From: Chryseobacterium mulctrae
GTDB taxonomy: Bacteria; Bacteroidota; Bacteroidia; Flavobacteriales; Weeksellaceae
Assembly (NCBI RefSeq): GCF_006175945.1
Contig: NZ_VAJL01000001.1
Coordinates: 3,853,001-3,917,000, forward strand
Reading direction: 5' to 3'
Length of the DNA stretch: 64,000 bases
The first letter of the stretch is position 1. Every line of letters starts with the position of its first letter. The translations under genes were made by a program, and so were the position numbers. The notes below the pieces were generated by a model. It saw nothing but the letters and a program-made list of their open reading frames with translations. It searched no databases and was not told where the DNA came from. Shown piece after piece: positions 44,856 through 53,746 of this stretch.

Positions 44856-45089
44856 ATGGAAAATAATAATCAGAATTTAAAGTTTACAACAAATATCAAT
44901 TGCAGTGGTTGTATATCAAAAGTAAGACCTCATCTAGATAATGCTGATGGCGTTTGTCACTGGGATGTAGATACAACAAGCAAAGAAAAAATACTTACTG
45001 TAGCATCAAAAGGAATTACAGCCGAAGAAATTGTAGAATTGGTAAAAAAAGCAGGGTTTAAGATAGAACTATTAAACCTGCAAAATTAA
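44856..45089 (+). CDS. heavy-metal-associated (HMA) domain metallochaperone
   Basis: A 77-residue cytosolic protein with the ferredoxin-like HMA fold: FTTNINCSGCISKVRPHL with metal-binding C18 and C21, then WDVDTTSKEKILTVAS and a second helix EEIVELVKKAGFKIELL. CSGC replaces the common MxCxxC. It resembles CopZ-type copper carriers, though here the loop after CxxC is unusual (SGCISKVRPHLDNADGVCHW, with an extra C and H). It has its own promoter after the efflux operon terminator. Confidence 0.88.
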   Translation: MENNNQNLKFTTNINCSGCISKVRPHLDNADGVCHWDVDTTSKEKILTVASKGITAEEIVELVKKAGFKIELLNLQN

Positions 45090-45808
45090 AAAACAGAGCA
45101 TCTTTTATGAATGATTAAAGGATGTTTCAGCAAATATTTATTGTTAAATCGTTATTAAATAGAAGCCGACAGAGAAGGAAATAACTTCAAATGACGCTTT
45201 TTTGATTTTAACAGAGTTTTACCTTCAAATCCTTTTATAGATGATTAGTTTTTGAGACAAATTAAACAAGAATTACACCGTTCTGTTTTATCACGAATTT
45301 CTAATAAATGTGTACTAAATTAAAATATGATAAACTTTAATATACAATAAACGAAATTGGCATAGTTTATCTTTAGTTAGTTTTATTTTTCCTGTTCCAA
45401 AAACAAATAGGTGTCGAAATATTTAGAAAGTATTTCATAATTATTAAAATGAAATATTAATCTCTTAAAAAATAGAAATTGATTTGACTTTGGTAATCCA
45501 AATTAAAATTATTCTGGCATTTTTTATTCTCATGGGTATAATCATTAAATTTTTTACCATGTGAACTACTTTAAGCCAAGAGCAATCTAGTTTTAAATAA
45601 ACCATATTCTCTATTCAAGTTAGATGAATACTGAGGAAACTATATATCAATGTGTTTTTAATGTTTGAAATTTCCAATTCATATAAAAAAAAGTGTCCTG
45701 GCTTTAGTATTATATAAAAAACTCTTATCTTTTATAGAGTATAGCTCTTTGATCGCATAGAGTTACTTATTTATTCTCTTAATTATGAAATAAACTTAAA
45801 AGAATGAA
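45090..45808. other. 719-bp region without an intact gene
   Basis: AT-rich with frequent stops. At 45223-45274 it contains a sequence matching 63841-63895 near the window end, including the common stretch TTTTATAGATGATT and AAATTAAACAAGAATT. This copy has an in-frame stop and a 3-bp deletion, so it is a decayed relic. Nothing else was recognised. Confidence 0.5.
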
Positions 45809-46369
45809 TTATCCCTCAAAATCGCCACAGTCATGTTCTTTGAAAAGAGGCAAAGCTTTTTTGATTGTAAAATATTTTGATATTCTTTTGTTTTTTAATT
45901 CTAACTTTTCACCTTCTATAATCAACTCGTAAACCGGAGCTTTATCTATTTTAGCTAAAGTATAAGTTCGCTCTGATGTTTTTATAATGGTTTTGTTTCC
46001 TTCATTAGAGAATGACAAATTATTGATTTCAAATGTGTCATTTTCATCACAGATATTCGTCCATATTATTTTACTTTTTGTTATGGATAAGCTTGCTAAA
46101 TCGCATGAATAACAGTTCCCAGAGAATTCGATACCATATTTTTCATACACATTGTTGCTTTTGCTATCCAATACATCAATAGGAATTAAGTCTGAAAAAT
46201 CACTCGGTAACTCTGAATCTGCTGTGATATTCTTTTCCGAAGCAGATATAGTGATTGTGTCTGCTTTTGTTCTTAAAGAATCTGTTTTATCTACTTTTTT
46301 ATCTGTAGAAGGTGAACAAGAAGCTAACAAAGCTATCACAACTGAACAACTGATTATTACATTTTTCAT
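45809..46369 (-). CDS. putative lipoprotein, unknown function
   Basis: A 186-residue protein with a lipoprotein signal (MKNVIISCSVVIALLASC). A polar Ser/Thr/Lys linker (about residues 20-50) precedes a small mostly beta domain with a CYSC pair (KYGIEFSGNCYSCDLASLS) and a further Cys in NICDEND. The C-terminus ends LFKEHDCGDFEG. The several Cys might form disulfides or bind metal. No family was recognised. It stands alone on the minus strand in a gene-poor stretch. Confidence 0.7.
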   Translation of the reverse strand: MKNVIISCSVVIALLASCSPSTDKKVDKTDSLRTKADTITISASEKNITADSELPSDFSDLIPIDVLDSKSNNVYEKYGIEFSGNCYSCDLASLSITKSKIIWTNICDENDTFEINNLSFSNEGNKTIIKTSERTYTLAKIDKAPVYELIIEGEKLELKNKRISKYFTIKKALPLFKEHDCGDFEG

Positions 46370-46446
46370 ACTCGTAAAATAATTTTAAAAATACCAAATT
46401 TATCATTTGTAAAATTCTCTAAAATACAGCATTTAAAATATCCCTG

Positions 46447-46521
46447 TTTTCAGCCATTTATTCCTTATATGAAGCGGTTTTGTTGGTCGCTACTGTGAAT
46501 ACCGATACCTTTGGCTGAAAA
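46447..46521. repeat. inverted repeat before the 46530 lipoprotein gene
   Basis: Perfect 10-bp arms TTTTCAGCCA (46447-46456) and TGGCTGAAAA (46512-46521) enclose 55 bp and end 8 bp before the start codon. It could fold as a leader hairpin or mark a recombined segment. Confidence 0.45.
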
Positions 46522-46529
46522 TATAGAAA

Positions 46530-47585
46530 ATGAAAATCTCTTATCAGTTTATTATATCATCAATGATGGTCGTCTTTGTGGGATGCAATCCGGAAGATAA
46601 AACATCAGAAACTACCAAACCCGAAGCGAAGGTTACACAGAAAATAATTACCCTTGCAGATTTTAAAAAGATAAAAGGAGTAGATAATGTGCAGGACGTT
46701 CCGTTCCAATTATTTACCAAGCTAGATTCTGTGCAGTTTTTTGTAGCTCCGGATAAAGATGCAGCTCACCTGAAAAAAGCTAATCATAAACTCGATAATT
46801 TTTATGGTTTTGAGGAGTTTGATGATTTCTATTCCATTCATTACAGTATTGATAATAATATTTCGAACAGTATTGAAGCTTTTGTTTTGAAGTCTGAGTT
46901 CACAGCGGCATTTGATTTAACATTAAAAGGAGCGAATCTTTATGAAATCAGAAGCAGTACATTTAAAAAATCAGACGATTTTAATAATAAATCTTTTGAA
47001 AAGTTTGGTACTATTGCCGAGATTTCAGAACAGGAATTTAAAACAGCATCAAAAAACCGAATCGGTGAAGCATTGGTAAAAAATCCGAATATAACGCTGA
47101 AAGATAATAATTGGATATATAATGAAAACGGTAAAAAAATAATCATTACCCAACGTGAAGATATATCTACTGAAACTGGGCCACTTGCTAATGAATATGT
47201 AGGACAATCACCTTTCTTAAACCTGGAGGTTTTCAAAGAAAATACTGATGAAGCCGTAGATTCTTTCTATTCTTTTTACAATATAAAAAATGCACCCATG
47301 TTTGAATTGGGTACACAGGGTTATCCACAGATTTTGCCCACTAAGAGCTGGGTCACCTACATCTCATCCAATAATGATGTGGGGAGTAATTTTGTGATCA
47401 CCCAATATTTACCACAAACCAAAAGACAGGAGAACCTTTTGTATGCAAATTTCACCAACTTCAAAATTGCTGATGAGAAAAAGGCATTTTGGACAGCGAA
47501 CGATACTTTTTATGCAGAAATTTATCCACTTAATTCAGCTTCATCAAAAGGTAAAAAACAGAAAGCTGCTTATATCAAAATTTAA
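46530..47585 (+). CDS. putative lipoprotein, unknown function
   Basis: A 351-residue protein with a lipoprotein signal (ISSMMVVFVGC, Cys at residue 19). A charged linker (about residues 20-40) leads into a mixed alpha/beta domain with recurrent Phe-Tyr patches (LDNFYGFEEFDDFYSIHYSI, VDSFYSFYNIKNAPMF). The C-terminus is Lys-rich (SKGKKQKAAYIKI). No enzyme motif was seen. It is probably anchored in a membrane facing the periplasm. A 10-bp inverted repeat just before its start may form a leader structure. No terminator was found. Confidence 0.68.
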   Translation: MKISYQFIISSMMVVFVGCNPEDKTSETTKPEAKVTQKIITLADFKKIKGVDNVQDVPFQLFTKLDSVQFFVAPDKDAAHLKKANHKLDNFYGFEEFDDFYSIHYSIDNNISNSIEAFVLKSEFTAAFDLTLKGANLYEIRSSTFKKSDDFNNKSFEKFGTIAEISEQEFKTASKNRIGEALVKNPNITLKDNNWIYNENGKKIIITQREDISTETGPLANEYVGQSPFLNLEVFKENTDEAVDSFYSFYNIKNAPMFELGTQGYPQILPTKSWVTYISSNNDVGSNFVITQYLPQTKRQENLLYANFTNFKIADEKKAFWTANDTFYAEIYPLNSASSKGKKQKAAYIKI

Positions 47586-47706
47586 TTAAAAGCTAATCTG
47601 TTTTAAATCCAAAATGCGTTTGAAATAAAACAAAAACCCCTGAAATCAGCCAGTGTTTATCGAGGTAAAGTCTAATATCTTTGCTTCAATTATTTAAAGA
47701 TAAACA

Positions 47707-48273
47707 ATGAAAAAAATAAGTTTAACAATCCTTTTTTCTTTATTAAGTCTAATGACTTTCGCACAATCGTTAAAAGTAATTATTAAACAAGACGGAAAAG
47801 TAATTAAACCAGTAAACGATGTTTATGTACTGAAAAAATCGACTTTTCTATTTGAAATCACGTCCAACAATCTGGATGGATTTTTAATTGGAGCGACTAC
47901 GAATAAAGATATTTACACATCCGCTTTAGATATTTACAATCCCGATGTACCGTGGTTCCAGAATACCGGAATGGCTGAAGAATTATTTAACAAAGACAAA
48001 GAATTGTTTTTAATGGATCAGGCGCCATCTTATTGGTACTACAATGATGCAAAAGATCATAGATTTGATCAAAATCCTAAAGGAAATTCCAAACAATGGA
48101 CTGCAACACGTACCATTACAAGGTTTTATGATATTATGGTTGATCAGGCAATAGATTTAAAAGATTTTAATGGAAATGCTTATATATTGATGTATGAGCC
48201 AACATATAACGATGAATATGATCTGATAGGAAAGAAAAACCTATTTCAGGCAGAGTTGAAATTCGAAGATTAA
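47707..48273 (+). CDS. secreted protein of unknown function
   Basis: A 188-residue protein with a signal peptide (MKKISLTILFSLLSLMTFAQ). It has a KVIIKQDGKVIKPVNDVYVL strand pair near the N-terminus and aromatic stretches (PSYWYYNDAKDH, NAYILMYEPTYNDEYD). No domain was recognised. It ends before a bidirectional terminator shared with the LuxR-type regulator gene and has about 120 bp upstream for its own promoter. Confidence 0.7.
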   Translation: MKKISLTILFSLLSLMTFAQSLKVIIKQDGKVIKPVNDVYVLKKSTFLFEITSNNLDGFLIGATTNKDIYTSALDIYNPDVPWFQNTGMAEELFNKDKELFLMDQAPSYWYYNDAKDHRFDQNPKGNSKQWTATRTITRFYDIMVDQAIDLKDFNGNAYILMYEPTYNDEYDLIGKKNLFQAELKFED

Positions 48274-48303
48274 TGATTACACACCCAATTATTTGATTAT
48301 ATA

Positions 48304-48340
48304 AAAAAGGTCTGCTTACATGATGAAAGCAGACCTTTTT
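48304..48340. terminator. bidirectional terminator
   Basis: A perfect 14-bp stem (48304-48317 and 48327-48340) with A and T runs built into the arms. It separates the plus-strand secreted protein from the convergent two-component genes. Confidence 0.88.
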
Positions 48341-48355
48341 GTTAGGCGAATATTT

Positions 48356-48985
48356 TTATTCGATGATCAAACCGTATTCTATCGCTAATTTTATCGCTGA
48401 GCTAAGATTAGAAGTTTGAAATTTTTCAATAAGATTTTTCCGGTGACTTTCTACGGTGTGCGGACTGATAAAAAGCTTTTCTGCCATTTGATTGGTCGTA
48501 AGTCCTTTTGCTGCTTCTGCTAAAATTTCCTTTTCTCTTCGGGTTAATTTAGGAACCTGATTGAGTCCATCTGCTGTTTTTTTTTCCAATACTAACTTGG
48601 TTTGAGAGCATAAAAACCTTTCGCCGGAATATACAGTAGTAATACCTTCCAGAATTTCGGAAACTGAAGCGTTTTTTTGAATGTATCCCAAAGCGCCTTC
48701 AGCCAAAGTACTATTAATTACAGGCAGTTCGTTGTGAACGCTGAGCATAATAATCTGTAGGTTTTTATACTTTTTCTTTAAAGGTTTTATTAGCTCAATG
48801 CTATTGGTGTCTACCAGATTGATGTCAAGCAACAAAATATCGACAGCTTGTTTTGCCAGTCCTGCATTCATTTCCGAAACACTTTTAAAACAATCTACTA
48901 CATCTATCGTATTGCTGTTTTCTAAAATATTTTTCAGACCTTCTAAGAGAAGAGGGTGATCATCTGTTATCGCTACTTTTATCAT
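48356..48985 (-). CDS. response regulator, NarL/LuxR family
   Basis: A 209-residue regulator. The receiver has the acidic pair D8/D9 (ITDDH), phosphoacceptor D54 (LLLDINL) and a Lys in IQKNASVSEI. The C-terminal LuxR-type HTH contains LTRREKEILAEAAKGLTTNQ and FISPHTVESHRKNL. It overlaps the kinase gene by 4 bp and is transcribed after it, so the two form a HisKA_3/NarL pair. No DNA target can be seen in the window; the adjacent WG/SEL1 cluster is on the same strand upstream but has no evident shared operator. Confidence 0.93.
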   Translation of the reverse strand: MIKVAITDDHPLLLEGLKNILENSNTIDVVDCFKSVSEMNAGLAKQAVDILLLDINLVDTNSIELIKPLKKKYKNLQIIMLSVHNELPVINSTLAEGALGYIQKNASVSEILEGITTVYSGERFLCSQTKLVLEKKTADGLNQVPKLTRREKEILAEAAKGLTTNQMAEKLFISPHTVESHRKNLIEKFQTSNLSSAIKLAIEYGLIIE

Positions 48986-51195
48986 GATTGAATAATCGGA
49001 ATTTGAAGTTCTACACTGGTACCAATATTGATTTCAGATCTGATGTTCATTGTACCTTTTAAAAACTGAACTCTAGATTCTATATTATGAATACCCGCTG
49101 TTTTTTTTAGGTTTAAGCTTTTTAGGTCAAAACCTTGGCCGTTGTCTTCTACAGTAAGGTTTAATACATTTTCTTCTTCGCTTATCTGAATAATAATTTC
49201 TGAAGTTTGGGCATGTTTTATCGCGTTGTTGACGAGCTCCTGAATGATTCTGTATACGATCAGTTGCTTTTCTTCTGATAGAGAATTGCTGTAATTGATA
49301 AATTCGGTATGGATTTCTAATGCGGTATTTGACATGCGTGAAGCAAACTCCTGAACACCCACTTTCAGACCATATTTCATTAGAAGATCAGGCATCAGAT
49401 TGTGTGCTACACGTCTCAGTTCGTCTACAGCGCCATCAATTTGGCTGATTGATTTTGAAATTCCTTCTTCTATATTTTCAGATTGATGAGGATTTAAATA
49501 AGATAATTGAAGTTTGGTTCCCGAAAGCAAACCGCCCAATCCGTCATGAAGATCGCGGGCTAAACGACCACGTTCCTGTTCCTGACCTTCAAGCAACGCA
49601 GTAAGTGTAGAAATTTTTGAATTTTGTTTTTCTTTTTCCATGGCTAAAGCATGCAGTTCGTCTCTTTGCTTCATCGATTTTGCACGTTGTTTATAGGCAT
49701 AAAGCAACAAAATGATTAAAGCTATTGAGATGATAATAAAAACAATAGAGTAGGTGTTGATCTTTTCTTTGAAGGTCAAAAGCTTTTTATAATTGCTAAT
49801 ATCATTGTTCTTTTGTTCGGTTTCTAGCTTTGATAAACGAAGCTGTTGCGCTCTTTTTTCAGATTCGAGTTCTGAAAATTTCAACCGTTCCCGCTGATTT
49901 TCTTCCACCAGTTTTAAGTTGCTGTAAACCTGTTCACGCTTTGCCCGCAGAATGTTGATCAACTTTATTTCCTGTGCTTTTTTATCACTTTCCAGCTGCA
50001 GCTTTATATACTTCTGCTCTTGTCGTTCTTTATCAAACTGAGATTCTAATCTTTTGGTAATATCCAGTTTTTCCTGATCGTAAACACTTTTATATTTGTC
50101 AACATAACTTTTATAATACGTAAGTGCTTCTTTATAATTGCCCTGCTCTTCGCTGATTCTGGACAAAGATTCAAGAATAGACAATTCTATATTATGATCT
50201 CTGACCGGGCTTTTCCCAATTTCCATAGAAGCTTTTAGAAAATAAGATTTAGCTAAGTCATAGTTTTTATCCTGTAGGGCCAGTTCTGCCAGAATCCCAA
50301 ATGAAGAAGCGATATGAATGGGATCTCCTATTTCCAGACTCACGCTGTTGGCTAACCTGGCATATTGCATTGCCTTCTCCCTATCAAAACCAGTATACAG
50401 ATTGGCTAAATTGATCGTAGCATAAGAAAGACTGCTTCTGTTGAGCATAGCGTCTTTATTTTTGTTGAAAGTCGTGATCGCCTGCAGATAATACTGCTCT
50501 GTTTTATTTCTAAACTCTGTGTTCGATGGAGTTTGGGTGTATTTTTGTTCGTATACGTATCCCATTCGCATATAGGCATCGAAGATAAGATTAGGATCAT
50601 TTTGTTTGGATGCCAACAGGAGAAATTGTTTGCTGTATTTCTCTTCCAGTTGGTATTCATTGAGGTTGGAATAAATAGCAGACAGCTCTTTGGCTGTATT
50701 GCCAAATCTTCCGTACAGCGTGGAAGTCGTTGGCGAATTTTCGTAATATTCGATCGCTTTTAGATAAGCAGCAACGGCATCAGTCGTTTTATTATTGCGT
50801 ACCAAAATCCAGCCTTTAGCATATTGCAGATAGCCTTTGGCCTCGTTGCTGTTCGTTTTTAAACTATACCCTTTTGCCATGTCCAGGCTTTTTTGGGATT
50901 CTGCTCCTTTATTATCAAGCCGATAATTCATGGCTTGTACAGCGTACAAAATGGTGGCGTATTTCCCGTCAGCCTGTTTTGTGGCGATGGAGATGTTGGT
51001 TTCTAAAACCTGATAAGATTTAGACTTAAGGTTATGAAAAAATAAGGCTGTAGCGTATTTGGGAGCCAGGTTCAGCTGCTCAGCCGTATTGTTTGAAGCA
51101 TGATTATATTCCTTTTCTAATTTGCTTAAAACATCTTGTGCCTGAACAAAAAACGGACAAATAAGTGCAATAAATATAAACAATAACCTGTGCAT
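48982..51195 (-). CDS. sensor histidine kinase with periplasmic TPR domain (HisKA_3)
   Basis: A 737-residue kinase from the start at 51195 (MHRLLFIFIALICPFFVQAQ, a signal peptide). A far-upstream ATG at 51390 would overlap the next gene and add 65 unrelated residues. The region to about residue 420 consists of TPR-like helical repeats (AAYLKAIEYYENSPTT, KNYDLAKSYFLKASM). A coiled coil precedes a single membrane segment (YSIVFIIISIALIILLLYAY). HisKA_3 has H550 in ARDLHDGLGGLLSG, and the ATPase has ELVNNAIKHAQ and EDNGQGFD. This architecture is frequent in Bacteroidota and works with the LuxR-type regulator next to it. The ligand is unknown. Confidence 0.92.
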   Translation of the reverse strand: MHRLLFIFIALICPFFVQAQDVLSKLEKEYNHASNNTAEQLNLAPKYATALFFHNLKSKSYQVLETNISIATKQADGKYATILYAVQAMNYRLDNKGAESQKSLDMAKGYSLKTNSNEAKGYLQYAKGWILVRNNKTTDAVAAYLKAIEYYENSPTTSTLYGRFGNTAKELSAIYSNLNEYQLEEKYSKQFLLLASKQNDPNLIFDAYMRMGYVYEQKYTQTPSNTEFRNKTEQYYLQAITTFNKNKDAMLNRSSLSYATINLANLYTGFDREKAMQYARLANSVSLEIGDPIHIASSFGILAELALQDKNYDLAKSYFLKASMEIGKSPVRDHNIELSILESLSRISEEQGNYKEALTYYKSYVDKYKSVYDQEKLDITKRLESQFDKERQEQKYIKLQLESDKKAQEIKLINILRAKREQVYSNLKLVEENQRERLKFSELESEKRAQQLRLSKLETEQKNNDISNYKKLLTFKEKINTYSIVFIIISIALIILLLYAYKQRAKSMKQRDELHALAMEKEKQNSKISTLTALLEGQEQERGRLARDLHDGLGGLLSGTKLQLSYLNPHQSENIEEGISKSISQIDGAVDELRRVAHNLMPDLLMKYGLKVGVQEFASRMSNTALEIHTEFINYSNSLSEEKQLIVYRIIQELVNNAIKHAQTSEIIIQISEEENVLNLTVEDNGQGFDLKSLNLKKTAGIHNIESRVQFLKGTMNIRSEINIGTSVELQIPIIQS

Positions 51196-51256
51196 CAAAC
51201 CCTTATCTTTATTAAGTTGTATTATAGTAAAGAATGTAAATATAAGTAAATACCTG

Positions 51257-53725
51257 CTAATTGATTTTGAAGCCATTTTCTTCAGCGAAAGCTCTCCACT
51301 TCTGAAGTTTTTTTTCATTTTTAAATGCAGGATCTTCACCGTAGTAGTACACCAAACGCTGAGTAGCATATTCGTAGGCATTGTAAGCATTAGCCTGTTC
51401 GTAGTACTTAATAGCCTTCTTTACATCGGCTTTTACCCCCATGCCATGTTCATAGATAATACCGTAATAGATCCCCGAATAAGACTGATCATAGTCTTTC
51501 TTTAAATACATCAAAAGATTGTTATAGTCTCTTAACTGGTAATAGATTTCTGAAATTTTATCGTAGTTATAGTAGTATTTTTTCTCGGCTTTTTGATAAA
51601 AATCCAAAGCTTTATCATAATCCTGTATGACATGCTCTCCAAAATAGTACAAATCACCTAAATTGGCAAGTGCCATTCCCTCACCAAGCTCAGCGCCTTT
51701 TCCGTACGCCTGAATCGCTTTTTTGATATTAAAAGCATATCCGGTCCCGTTGTGATACAAAGCCCCTATATTGTTCCAGGCTACAGGATGATTTTGCTGT
51801 GCCGCTTTTTCGTAATATGCAATCCCTTTTTGTGGATTAAATAATGATTCTATTTCAGGATCGGTGAGTAATATCCCCATTTCTACCCAGCTGTCTATAT
51901 CGTTTTTCTGAGCAGATAGTTCAAACAAGCGAAGCGCTTCACGGTAGTTTTGATTTTCTTTTGCATCAAAAGCCATTTTTTTAATGATTTCAACATCCAT
52001 GAACTGTTCAAAGTTACTACCGGCCTGGTTTTTCCAAAGGTTATAAAAGGAAGTAAAATATTCCAAGTCTTTTCCCCGGAATGAATACCGATCCAGATAA
52101 ATAGGTCCATACTCAGCTGCCTCTACTATCTGAATGCTTCTGTCTTCATTTATTCTAAACATATTGGCCCCTTTATATAGAAATAGCAACCCTTCTTCCG
52201 TTCTATAATTCAAAGGATTAGAAATATAGTCATACAATTCAGCCGACAAATCATTTTCGAAATCAAACAATTGATACCCTTCATTTTTTTGGACAGATAA
52301 AAATCCGTTTTGCAAATAATGAATCTGTTTAATTTCTGATTGAGGAGCGATTAACCAATTCTCATTGTCTGCATCGAAAAGTCCTAATCCGGTTTGGGTT
52401 TCCAGGATAAAAGCATTGTTTTTATATCCAATACTTGATTCTGCTTTTACTTTAATAATATATTCAGTGTCTAACAAAAACCTATGTTTTAAAGCATGAT
52501 AGATCTTCCAGTTTTTATCTGTACGAACAGCCAGTGCTTCAAAATGATCTATTAAAATCAATTGATCTGCTTCATCTATTATAAGGCCGCCCTTTTCATC
52601 AATCAATCTGCCTTTTTTGTCAAATTTGTTCGGTTTAATCCAGAAACAGGTATTCGTTTTTAAGATACTGCCTTCTAAAAAATCACCCAAATAGCGTCCT
52701 TCTTTTGTATAATATCTGCGTTTGCTGGTTCCCTTTTGTTTGGTAAAAAACAACTCTGGGAAATAGTCATATTCATAAGGAGTTTCGCTTTCAACAGGAA
52801 TAATGATATTATTTTCATCGCCATACACTCCAAATTTTCCTTCTTTTTCCACCCCTAAAAATCCATACGCTACTCTTTCGATTGCATCATAATCAGCAGG
52901 AACCAGCCAGATTTTTGAATAGATTTTTAAAACCCCCGATTTCCCGTTCACTTTTACTTCGCCCAAAGGTTCCAGTGCAAAATCGAACACATCAAAAGCT
53001 TCTTCATACATTGGAGGAACCAATTCTTTCCCGTCACTTTGCAGGTACCCGAACAGTCCTTCTTTTTGGATCACCGATACCCCGTAATGATAGTCTGCTT
53101 CAAAAATTTCATCATAAATAGCCGGAGCCAAAATGACACCTTTTGCATCCTTCAGACCGAATTTTCCATTTTCTTCAAATACAGAAGAGGCTACTTTCTT
53201 ATAAGCAAGCTCCTCAAAATATCCCAGTCCGTAATTGATCCAATCGGTTTGTAAAATATCGAGAAATGAAGAATAACCTGTACGCGAAAACAAGGAATCT
53301 AATAATGAAAGATTCTGAGTTTCCACAGCCTTTTTATACAGCTTGCTCTTCTGTTGAATTTCCACCAGCCATTCCTTTGCCTGTACTTTATGCTTTTCTT
53401 CATTCATATTGAATACATCTGTGGCATTCATCACGAAGGAATCATAAGGCAATGCCTCCAGGAACTCAAACATTTTGTTGACGGGTTCGTAGTAGGCTTT
53501 TTTATAATGCAGTTGGTAAGTATCAGCCAGTAAATTGAAAAAATAACGCAGGTGGACAATTCCTTGTTCTTTATTAGAGAAAAATTCAACACCTTCCACT
53601 TTGATATCTTCTGCGATGAGAGGATACAGCAATAATGGAATCTCATAGTTCCATTCGCCCAAATAGGTATCAAAAGATTGATCTGTTTTCTGATCGTAAT
53701 TGTATAGATAAATACGGTGTGCCAT
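51257..53725 (-). CDS. WG-repeat and SEL1-repeat protein
   Basis: An 822-residue protein without signal peptide (MAHRIYLYNYDQKTDQSFD). The N-terminal ~170 residues are an unrecognised helical domain (IPLLLYPLIAEDIKVEGVEF). Residues about 180-450 have WG-type beta repeats with GKFGLKDAKGVILAPAIYDE, EGLFGYLQSDGKELVPPMYE and GKFGVYGDENNI. The C-terminal third carries SEL1 repeats (AYYEKAAQQNHPVAWNNIGA, AYGKGAELGEGMALANLGDL). Such repeat proteins usually mediate protein contacts. It is the 3'-most member of a minus-strand series from 56969. A role in contact-dependent competition or immunity is a guess from the SMI1/KNR4 neighbour. Confidence 0.82.
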   Translation of the reverse strand: MAHRIYLYNYDQKTDQSFDTYLGEWNYEIPLLLYPLIAEDIKVEGVEFFSNKEQGIVHLRYFFNLLADTYQLHYKKAYYEPVNKMFEFLEALPYDSFVMNATDVFNMNEEKHKVQAKEWLVEIQQKSKLYKKAVETQNLSLLDSLFSRTGYSSFLDILQTDWINYGLGYFEELAYKKVASSVFEENGKFGLKDAKGVILAPAIYDEIFEADYHYGVSVIQKEGLFGYLQSDGKELVPPMYEEAFDVFDFALEPLGEVKVNGKSGVLKIYSKIWLVPADYDAIERVAYGFLGVEKEGKFGVYGDENNIIIPVESETPYEYDYFPELFFTKQKGTSKRRYYTKEGRYLGDFLEGSILKTNTCFWIKPNKFDKKGRLIDEKGGLIIDEADQLILIDHFEALAVRTDKNWKIYHALKHRFLLDTEYIIKVKAESSIGYKNNAFILETQTGLGLFDADNENWLIAPQSEIKQIHYLQNGFLSVQKNEGYQLFDFENDLSAELYDYISNPLNYRTEEGLLFLYKGANMFRINEDRSIQIVEAAEYGPIYLDRYSFRGKDLEYFTSFYNLWKNQAGSNFEQFMDVEIIKKMAFDAKENQNYREALRLFELSAQKNDIDSWVEMGILLTDPEIESLFNPQKGIAYYEKAAQQNHPVAWNNIGALYHNGTGYAFNIKKAIQAYGKGAELGEGMALANLGDLYYFGEHVIQDYDKALDFYQKAEKKYYYNYDKISEIYYQLRDYNNLLMYLKKDYDQSYSGIYYGIIYEHGMGVKADVKKAIKYYEQANAYNAYEYATQRLVYYYGEDPAFKNEKKLQKWRAFAEENGFKIN

Positions 53726-53746
53726 TAGATATACGATGTGTGGTTT

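Noticed and set aside
51196..51390. A 65-residue extension of the TPR histidine kinase
   Set aside because: It overlaps the WG/SEL1 gene and places the signal peptide in the middle of the protein.
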